Translations under genes and position numbers: made by a program | Assembly (NCBI GenBank): GCA_017882245.1 | Contig: JADGPV010000095.1 | Location: 1-5,044 of the forward strand | Length of the DNA: 5,044 bases | Reading direction: 5' to 3' | Origin: Bacteroidales bacterium | GTDB lineage: Bacteria; Bacteroidota; Bacteroidia; Bacteroidales; VadinHA17 | The notes under the pieces: generated by a model | What the model was told of the DNA's origin: nothing | The model's database searches: none | What the model saw: only the letters and a program-made list of their open reading frames with translations | In this document: positions 1 through 5,044 of the stretch, piece by piece | Layout: each line of letters opens with the position of its first letter | Numbering within the stretch: the stretch's first letter is position 1

Positions 1-80
1 AGCTGACCAGGGAAGATTGCCTGGCCATTATTGAAAAAGGGAGCCCCAGTAAACGCACCAGAGGCGGGAAGAAGAAGTGA
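1..80 (+). CDS. topA: DNA topoisomerase I, C-terminal end (partial)
   Basis: Only the last 25 codons and the stop are present. The frame starts at base 3 and ends at the TGA at 78-80. The peptide begins LTREDCLAIIEKG and ends in a basic, lysine-rich tail (RTRGGKKK). Many Bacteroidota type IA topoisomerases end with an 'LT-E-C/A--II' helix followed by a short Lys/Arg tail, after their last zinc-ribbon-like repeat, so the match is to a recalled family pattern rather than to any catalytic part. The full enzyme would relax negative supercoils in the cytoplasm. The stop lies 12 bp before the next start codon, which suggests co-transcription with the arginase-like gene. The fragment is too short to exclude another protein with a basic tail. 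Confidence 0.6.
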   Translation, partial: LTREDCLAIIEKGSPSKRTRGGKKK

Positions 81-92
81 TAAAAGCAAATC

Positions 93-1262
93 ATGATTGA
101 CCTGAACCAGTATTTAGATCCTGTCTGTCTTGACAAGCCTGAAGTGGAACACCTGGCAGGCTCTGCAGCATTCCCCCACAATGTTGTGGTCAATACCGGA
201 AACATGCCGCTGGATGACCTTTCCGGTTATTCTGTGGCGCTATTAGGTGTTCCTGATGACCGTTGTTCTTCAAACAAAGGCGCTATGTACGCTCCTGATG
301 CCATCAGGAAAAACCTTTACTCATTCTCTCGTCTGCCGGGCAAGATGAAGATCACGGATCTTGGTAATCTGAAGACCGGCACTTCATTTGAAGACACGCT
401 TGCGGGTCTGCGCGATGTGATTATACAGCTGCTGGCGCAGGATGTCGTCCCCGTGATTATCGGCGGCACCAGCGCCCTGATGCCAGCAATCGACAGGTGC
501 ATTTCATCTCTCAGACAGCCATGGTCGCTGGTATCAGTAGATTCGAGACTCGATTTCACTGCAGAAAAGAGACCTGTAGATTCACTGAACTGGATGAACG
601 ATATGATCTACCGCAGCGGGAACCGCCTGTCACACCTCTCCGCCATCGGGCATCAGACTTATCTCACTGACCAGCAGGTGGTGAATCGTTTTAACCGGAG
701 ACATTATGAAATGATGCGTATCGGAGAGGTGCGTGCTGCCGTTCATGAGACAGAGCCCCTGTTCCGCGATGCTACCGCAGCATTGTTTGACATAGGATCA
801 GTACGTCAGGCCGATGCGCCGGGAACTATCCTTCCGTCCGCAAACGGGTTTTACGGAGAGGAAATATGCCTGCTTGCAAGGTATGCAGGACTGTCTGACA
901 ACCTGAAGATACTGGCTCTTACAGAGGTCAACCCGATGTATGACAACCGTTTTCAGACCTCCCACCTTGCAGCACAGATGATATGGTTCTTCCTTGAAGG
1001 CTTCTCACAGAAACAGTATGAGCTTCCCTACATCAGTGATCAGATGAACAACAGGTTTACAAGATATCATGTGACACTCAGTGATCTCGAGGGCGAAGCA
1101 ATATTTATTAAGAGCATAATCACGGAGCGGTGGTGGATAGAGATCCGTGATGCTGACGGTGAACCTCATTACCTCGCTTGTTCATATGATGACTACCTGA
1201 TGGCCAACAGAGACCAGGTACCCGGCCGGTGGACAAGGGCTATGCTACGGTTCGGTCACTAA
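93..1262 (+). CDS. Arginase/formimidoylglutamase-like ureohydrolase-fold protein, metal site degenerate
   Basis: A 389-residue cytoplasmic protein with no signal peptide or membrane segment. Ureohydrolase landmarks appear in the right order: GGTSA (124-128) where active enzymes have GGDHS; VDSRLD (149-154) where they have DAHxD; LFDIGSVRQADAPG (231-244) in place of SFDxDxxDP; and EVNP (278-281). By this alignment both metal-binding histidines are lost (now S127 and R152) and one aspartate is glycine (G235), while D150, D154 and D233 remain. Loss of arginase or agmatinase chemistry is therefore likely. The segment NGFYGEEICLLARYAGLSD (251-269) and a C-terminal extension of about 65 residues (ERWW at 345-348, CSYDDY at 363-368, VPGRW at 376-380) mark the Bacteroidota branch usually annotated as formimidoylglutamase or 'arginase family'. 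The substrate is unknown. The ATG at 93 lies 12 bp after the topA stop and has no clear Shine-Dalgarno. Confidence 0.85.
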   Translation: MIDLNQYLDPVCLDKPEVEHLAGSAAFPHNVVVNTGNMPLDDLSGYSVALLGVPDDRCSSNKGAMYAPDAIRKNLYSFSRLPGKMKITDLGNLKTGTSFEDTLAGLRDVIIQLLAQDVVPVIIGGTSALMPAIDRCISSLRQPWSLVSVDSRLDFTAEKRPVDSLNWMNDMIYRSGNRLSHLSAIGHQTYLTDQQVVNRFNRRHYEMMRIGEVRAAVHETEPLFRDATAALFDIGSVRQADAPGTILPSANGFYGEEICLLARYAGLSDNLKILALTEVNPMYDNRFQTSHLAAQMIWFFLEGFSQKQYELPYISDQMNNRFTRYHVTLSDLEGEAIFIKSIITERWWIEIRDADGEPHYLACSYDDYLMANRDQVPGRWTRAMLRFGH

Positions 1263-1345
1263 TAATTATGTCTCTTTTTGGAGGCTGGCATATTTTTTGC
1301 TTAATTTACTCGTTATTGTTTAGGGTGCAAAAGCACTGTTTGAAG
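1263..1345 (+). other. AT-rich gap and leader before porP (possible promoter region)
   Basis: This 83-bp stretch is the longest gap in the window and separates the topA/arginase-like pair from the T9SS genes. It has T-rich runs at 1275-1279 and 1293-1298. TATTTTTTG at 1291-1299 resembles the Bacteroidota -7 element TAnnTTTG with one extra base, but no TTTG element lies at the usual spacing upstream. A small perfect hairpin, GTGC-AAAA-GCAC, lies at 1325-1336, ten bases before the porP start. There is no strong stem followed by a U-tract, so I see no convincing terminator for the upstream gene. A promoter here is an inference from the gap and base composition. Confidence 0.3.
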
Positions 1346-2290
1346 ATGAAGAAAGTCAGGATAGTCATCCTCGTTTTATTAGTTTCAGGTGGCATTTTGT
1401 CAGGGCAGCAAGACCCTGTCCTGACTCATTATATGTTTAATACCCAAATGTATAACCCCGGTTACTCTGGCATGAGCGGTATGATCACCGCCACTGCGCT
1501 GACACGCCAGCAATGGGTAGGATTCCCCGGAGCTCCATCGACCATGATTTTCAATATCAATACACCATTTAACCTTTTCGGGCTGAGCAGCGGCGCCGGA
1601 CTGCTTGTTGAGGCTGATAAATATGGTTTCAGCAATGACATAAACGTTAACCTCTCATATTCGTATCTTATCCCTGTCGGCAGCGGTACCCTGGGAGCAG
1701 GTTTCAGCGCCGGAGTGCTTAATAAAGCACTTAAGCCCGAGTGGTTCATTCCGGCCGACCCGATCCATACACCACCGTCAGGAGACCCCCTTATCCCGGA
1801 AAATGATCAAAGTGTAATTGCCCTTGATATTTCTGCCGGTGTTTATTACGAGGGACTGAATTATTATGCCGGCCTCTCGGTCACTCACGTCAACCAACCA
1901 AAAATAAAATATTCTGAAACAGCAACTTATGTAAGCCGCGAGTACCATTTTACGGCAGGCTATTATTTCCAGCTGCCTAGTCCGGCCTTTGAAATTATAC
2001 CTTCAGTTTATCTGGTAAATGATGGGGCAACAACACAATATGTAGGAACTGCAATGGTCAGATACAATAAAAAGGTCTGGGGTGGCGTTTCCTACAGAGC
2101 CGGTGATGCTATTACAGGTTTTGCAGGCACAGAATTATATAACGGACTAAAAATTGGATATGGTTATGACTTCCCGGTTTCAGAGATCAGAAAAGGTACC
2201 AGCGGTTCACACGAATTCGTTGTTTCGTACAGCTTTGATCTCGGTCTGGGAAAAAGTAACACAAGGTACAAAAGCATAAGATTCCTATGA
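1346..2290 (+). CDS. porP: Type IX secretion system outer-membrane protein PorP/SprF family
   Basis: A 314-residue exported protein. It begins with a signal peptide: MKKVR, a hydrophobic core VILVLLVSGGIL, and the mature protein starting near QQDP (21-24). Family hallmarks follow: QDPVLTHYMFNTQMYNPGYSG (from residue 22), RQQWVGFPGAP (54-64), and alternating hydrophobic/glycine/tyrosine strands typical of an outer-membrane beta-barrel. Near the end are GSHE (287-290), the strand FVVSYSF, and the closing RYKSIRFL. PorP/SprF proteins are T9SS outer-membrane components; some are needed for secretion or for anchoring particular cargo such as SprB. The frame stays open upstream to an ATG at 1229, but that start overlaps the previous gene and would place about 39 residues before the signal peptide, so the ATG at 1346 is chosen. 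Its place directly before gldK favours the core family member over one of the many cargo-linked paralogues. Confidence 0.92.
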   Translation: MKKVRIVILVLLVSGGILSGQQDPVLTHYMFNTQMYNPGYSGMSGMITATALTRQQWVGFPGAPSTMIFNINTPFNLFGLSSGAGLLVEADKYGFSNDINVNLSYSYLIPVGSGTLGAGFSAGVLNKALKPEWFIPADPIHTPPSGDPLIPENDQSVIALDISAGVYYEGLNYYAGLSVTHVNQPKIKYSETATYVSREYHFTAGYYFQLPSPAFEIIPSVYLVNDGATTQYVGTAMVRYNKKVWGGVSYRAGDAITGFAGTELYNGLKIGYGYDFPVSEIRKGTSGSHEFVVSYSFDLGLGKSNTRYKSIRFL

Positions 2291-2339
2291 TTGGATGTAT
2301 AAAAATTGACTTAGTTGCATCTTTAAAATTTATCAGTAT

Positions 2340-3674
2340 ATGAAAAAGGTAACCCTTTCAGCTCTTGCATTAGCATTAATACTGGGTAGCTGCACCTCCT
2401 ATGACACCGGTGAGTTGACAGGTGTTCAGGGAAGGAAAAAGTTCTATGAACCCGAGCCATATGAGATGGCATTCATACCGGCAGGTTCTTATACCCAGGG
2501 CCCGAGCGACCAGGATCCTCTGCGTGCCATGAACAGCATGTCCAAGACAGTTACTGTTGAGGCATTCTGGATGGACCAGACAGAGATTACCAACAACAAA
2601 TACCGCCAGTTTACCTATTGGGTACGTGACTCTATCCTCAGGACCAAACTGGGTGAAGAAGGTGTTGAAGGCTACGAATTCTTTAGGACCGATGAAGAAG
2701 GAAATGTCATTGAACCTAATATTCTGAACTGGGATGAGGAAATAGATTTCGAAGATGAAAATATCCAGCCCGTTCTTGAGACTATGTATTATCCGCCCGA
2801 AGAAAGATTTAACGCCAACAAGCAGTGGGACACACGGCTGTTGAACTATTCATACTTCTGGGTCGACTACAGGCAGGCTGCCAAAGCCAGATATAATTAC
2901 AAAGATCAGGTGTATGAGGGTAAGGTTACTGACCTCGAGGGCAACACCACCGATGTGGTTAACCGCTCATCATTCATCATGCACCATGTTGTAAACATTT
3001 ATCCTGATACGCTTGCATGGATCAGAGACTTCACCTATTCGTTCAATGAGCCATGGGCAACACTCTATTTCTGGCATCCGGGCTATGATGACTATCCTGT
3101 TGTGGGAGTATCATGGGTACCGGCACGTGCTTTCAGTGTATGGCGTACTAATTACATGAATGAGCATCTGCGTGCCCAGGGTGTGGCTGATGTTCACAAC
3201 TACCGCCTGCCTCTTGAGACCGAATGGGAATATGCTGCACGCGGAGGCCTTGACCTTTCAATGTATCCGTGGGGAGGTCCCTACACACGCAACTACCAGG
3301 GATGCTTCCTTGCCAACTTCAAACCCCTGCGCGGTAATTACATAGATGACGGAGCCGTGTATACAATTAAGGTGGCTTCTTTTGAACCCAACGAATACGG
3401 ACTGTTCGATATGGCCGGTAACGTCTCTGAATGGACTTCATGCGCATACCATCCGTCAGCTTATGTGTTCACGCATGACCTGAACCCCGACTATGAATAC
3501 AATGCCAGACCTGAAGATCCTCCGGTGCTTAAACGCAAGGTCGTCAGAGGCGGCTCATGGAAAGACATAGCATATTTCTTGCAGACATCAACAAGGGATT
3601 ATGAATACCAGGACTCAACAAAATCTTTTGTCGGGTTCCGCAATGTCAGAACATATATTGGCGTTAATAACTAA
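2340..3674 (+). CDS. gldK: T9SS ring lipoprotein PorK/GldK (FGE-sulfatase fold)
   Basis: A 444-residue lipoprotein. The signal peptide ends in a lipobox, LGSC (15-18), with C18 as the expected lipidated residue. The FGE/SUMF1 fold is clear: FIPAGSYTQG (45-54), DQTEITNNKYRQF (79-91), YPVVGVSW (252-259), RLPLETEWEYAARGG (289-303), NEYGLFDMAGNVSEW (351-365), VRGGSW (402-407) and GFRNV (432-436). About 160 residues (92-251), rich in acidic and aromatic residues, are inserted between the second and third blocks; this insert is typical of GldK. The two catalytic cysteines of true FGE, expected shortly after GGSW, are absent (roughly D409 and L414), so the protein is structural. In the known system PorK/GldK forms periplasmic rings with PorN/GldN under the outer membrane and contacts the GldM tip. 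It lies 49 bp after porP and 33 bp before gldL, which suggests an operon. Confidence 0.96.
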   Translation: MKKVTLSALALALILGSCTSYDTGELTGVQGRKKFYEPEPYEMAFIPAGSYTQGPSDQDPLRAMNSMSKTVTVEAFWMDQTEITNNKYRQFTYWVRDSILRTKLGEEGVEGYEFFRTDEEGNVIEPNILNWDEEIDFEDENIQPVLETMYYPPEERFNANKQWDTRLLNYSYFWVDYRQAAKARYNYKDQVYEGKVTDLEGNTTDVVNRSSFIMHHVVNIYPDTLAWIRDFTYSFNEPWATLYFWHPGYDDYPVVGVSWVPARAFSVWRTNYMNEHLRAQGVADVHNYRLPLETEWEYAARGGLDLSMYPWGGPYTRNYQGCFLANFKPLRGNYIDDGAVYTIKVASFEPNEYGLFDMAGNVSEWTSCAYHPSAYVFTHDLNPDYEYNARPEDPPVLKRKVVRGGSWKDIAYFLQTSTRDYEYQDSTKSFVGFRNVRTYIGVNN

Positions 3675-3707
3675 TAACTAATCTGTTTAACCTTAAATTT
3701 TAAATAA

Positions 3708-4562
3708 ATGGGCCTTTCAGAATTTGTACACACCACTACGTGGAAAACCTTCATGGCAAAAGTTTACGGCTGGGGTGCCTCTGTCGTAATCATTGGTGCT
3801 CTGTTCAAAATACAGCACTATCCTTTTGCAGGGTTAATTCTCGCTATCGGTCTTATTACCGAGGCATGCATTTTCTTCCTCTCGGCTTTTGAGCCACTGA
3901 AGGAAGAACCGGACTGGAAACTGGTCTATCCGCAGCTTGATCCAAATTATTCCGGTGAAGAATTTGGATTTGCAGCCGTTGGCGGCGGCTCCGGTGGCAG
4001 TGGCGGCGGACCTGGACTGTCACAGTTTGATAAGATGCTCGCCAACGCAGGTATCACCCCCGATGTCTTTGACAGACTGAGCCAGGGACTGAAGAAACTC
4101 ACTGAGACGACAAACAATTTCAATGCTATGGGCGATCTGGCTGCCACTACAAATGAGTATGCCGGCACCATCAGGAAAGCCAATGAGTCTCTGCTGAACC
4201 TTTCAGATTCTGTCAGGCAGACAGCAAAGTCAATGACTGACACGAGTACCGTGTACCATTCCCTGGGAGAAGCAACCAAAACAATTGAAACCGGTGGTAA
4301 ATCATACCAGGAGAAGCTTGAGAATCTCAATAAAAACCTCTCTGCTCTCAATGCGGCTTATGAACTGCAACTGCGCGGAGCAAATGATCATGTAAAGAGT
4401 TCTGATGTGATCTACAAGGGTATCGAGACAATGATGAAAGATCTCTCGGGATCAGCCGATGACACCAAGAAGTACCGTGAACAGGTTTCTAAACTGAATG
4501 ATAACCTTTCATCACTTAACAATGTATATGGCAACATGCTTGCTGCCATGAATGTAAAGTAA
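3708..4562 (+). CDS. gldL: T9SS inner-membrane motor subunit PorL/GldL
   Basis: A 284-residue protein with two N-terminal membrane helices (about 18-35 and 41-60) joined by a tight loop. The block GALFKIQHYPFAG (30-42) and the second helix with LITEACIFFLSAFEP (49-63) are hallmarks of GldL. The polar or charged residues in and near the helices, Y20, K34, H37, E52 and E62, match those I recall as important for proton-driven rotation in Flavobacterium GldL (Y13, K27, H30, E49, E59). After a short conserved segment, WKLVYPQLD (70-78), comes a Gly/Ser-rich linker (92-103), then a long, mostly helical cytoplasmic region to the C-terminus. A motif LNxNLSxLNxxY occurs twice there (207-218 and 263-274). 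GldL pairs with GldM, encoded next, as the motor for secretion and, in gliding species, for movement. The start codon follows an A/T-rich leader without Shine-Dalgarno. Confidence 0.96.
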   Translation: MGLSEFVHTTTWKTFMAKVYGWGASVVIIGALFKIQHYPFAGLILAIGLITEACIFFLSAFEPLKEEPDWKLVYPQLDPNYSGEEFGFAAVGGGSGGSGGGPGLSQFDKMLANAGITPDVFDRLSQGLKKLTETTNNFNAMGDLAATTNEYAGTIRKANESLLNLSDSVRQTAKSMTDTSTVYHSLGEATKTIETGGKSYQEKLENLNKNLSALNAAYELQLRGANDHVKSSDVIYKGIETMMKDLSGSADDTKKYREQVSKLNDNLSSLNNVYGNMLAAMNVK

Positions 4563-4607
4563 TGTTAAGCTCATTAATATATCTGCAAACTCCTAAATTA
4601 GCCACAA

Positions 4608-5044
4608 ATGTCTAAGGGAAAAGAAACCCCGCGGCAAAAGATGATAGGTATGATGTACCTCATCCTGACCGCAATGCTTGCTCTTAACGTTTCAAAGGAA
4701 GCCGTTGAAGCCTTTAAGAGAGTGGATAAGGGTTTGACGAAGACCACCGCCAACTACATCAAGAAGAATGACATCACCTATGCAGCTTTTGCTGCGGCTG
4801 CAGCAGAAAACCCTGAGAAAGCAGGGGCCTGGAAGACAAAAGCTTTTGATGTGAAGGCGCGTGCTGATGAGGTATTTAATTATTGTCAGGACCTCAAGGT
4901 TGAGATCGTTACCAAGGCTGAAGGTAAGGATTCTGAAGCCCTCCTTCCCGATAATCAGATTGACATTTCTAAGGTTAAAAGGATAGATGAGAACAATATT
5001 CCTTCTGAAGTGCTGATAGGATCCGACCAGGGAGGCAAGGGTAA
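4608..5044 (+). CDS. gldM: T9SS motor/periplasmic shaft protein PorM/GldM, N-terminal part (runs off the window)
   Basis: The frame opens at ATG 4608, 45 bp after gldL, and stays open to the window edge (145 complete codons), so the gene is incomplete. The short basic cytoplasmic tail SKGKETPRQK (2-11) is followed by a single membrane helix (about 12-28, with IGMMYLILTAMLALNVSKEAV at 13-33), which is close to the invariant GldM start. The rest, including an alanine-rich stretch (59-66) and WKTKAFDVKARADEVFNY (75-92), is the beginning of the first periplasmic domain, largely helical. Full GldM is about 500 residues, so roughly 70% should lie downstream. In the known structure GldM is a dimer whose transmembrane helices sit inside a GldL pentamer and whose periplasmic domains reach the GldK/GldN ring. 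Identification is firm despite truncation. Confidence 0.95.
   Translation, partial: MSKGKETPRQKMIGMMYLILTAMLALNVSKEAVEAFKRVDKGLTKTTANYIKKNDITYAAFAAAAAENPEKAGAWKTKAFDVKARADEVFNYCQDLKVEIVTKAEGKDSEALLPDNQIDISKVKRIDENNIPSEVLIGSDQGGKG

Noticed and set aside
317..559. Open frame of 80 codons on the - strand
   Set aside because: It lies wholly inside the arginase-like gene on the opposite strand and its translation has no recognisable domain; it is best explained by codon bias in the real gene.
1263..1320. Terminator after the arginase-like gene
   Set aside because: There are T-rich runs but no stable stem in front of them, so a Rho-independent terminator is not supported.
1462..1749. Open frame of 95 codons on the - strand
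   Set aside because: It is antisense within porP, which has clear family motifs; the antisense translation resembles no known family and has no leader of its own.
2291..2339. Separate promoter for gldK in the 49-bp gap
   Set aside because: The gap is AT-rich, but I find no TTTG plus TAnnTTTG pair at suitable spacing; the short distance fits read-through from porP.
3160..3345. Open frame of 61 codons on the + strand
   Set aside because: It sits out of frame inside gldK, over the conserved RLPLETEWEYAARGG region, so it is a shadow.
2340..3674. Active formylglycine-generating (sulfatase-modifying) enzyme
   Set aside because: The fold matches, but the catalytic cysteines are missing, the protein is a lipoprotein, and it is next to gldL and gldM, so it is GldK/PorK.
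3947..4351. Open frame of 134 codons on the - strand
   Set aside because: It is antisense to gldL; its Pro-rich C-terminal stretch is simply the complement of the Gly/Ser linker codons.

Overview
The window is a stretch of a Bacteroidota chromosome, most likely Bacteroidales or a close relative. It carries the start of the type IX secretion system (T9SS) core cluster. The assignment rests on the gene content: porP/sprF, porK/gldK, porL/gldL and porM/gldM are found together only in this phylum. It is also supported by the AT-rich, A-rich sequence before each start codon, where a clear Shine-Dalgarno would be expected in most other bacteria. All recognisable genes are on the + strand.

Layout. 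(1) Bases 1-80 hold the last 25 codons of a gene whose end resembles the C-terminus of Bacteroidota DNA topoisomerase I (topA). (2) Bases 93-1262 encode a ureohydrolase-fold (arginase/formimidoylglutamase-like) protein. Several of its canonical manganese ligands are replaced, and it has a C-terminal extension typical of a Bacteroidota-specific branch. (3) An 83-bp AT-rich gap separates it from the T9SS genes. (4) Bases 1346-2290 encode PorP/SprF, an outer-membrane beta-barrel protein. (5) Bases 2340-3674 encode PorK/GldK, an outer-membrane lipoprotein with a formylglycine-generating-enzyme (FGE) fold. (6) Bases 3708-4562 encode PorL/GldL, the two-helix inner-membrane motor subunit. (7) From 4608 to the window edge is the first half or less of porM/gldM, the single-helix periplasm-spanning motor partner. 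The gene expected next, porN/gldN, lies outside the window.

How the genes work together. In the established T9SS model, GldL and GldM form an inner-membrane motor driven by the proton gradient. GldM reaches across the periplasm to the GldK/GldN rings under the outer membrane, and PorP/SprF-family proteins work at the outer membrane with the translocon and cargo. The order P-K-L-M with gaps of 33-49 bp suggests one transcription unit. The topA tail and the arginase-like gene (12-bp gap) form a separate tight pair that may or may not be read through into porP.

I see no RNA gene, CRISPR array, insertion sequence or attachment site, and no gene-free stretch over 300 bases. The main system is already known. 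The less explained points are the apparently metal-site-deficient arginase-like protein beside the secretion genes, the porP leader, and a duplicated motif in GldL.
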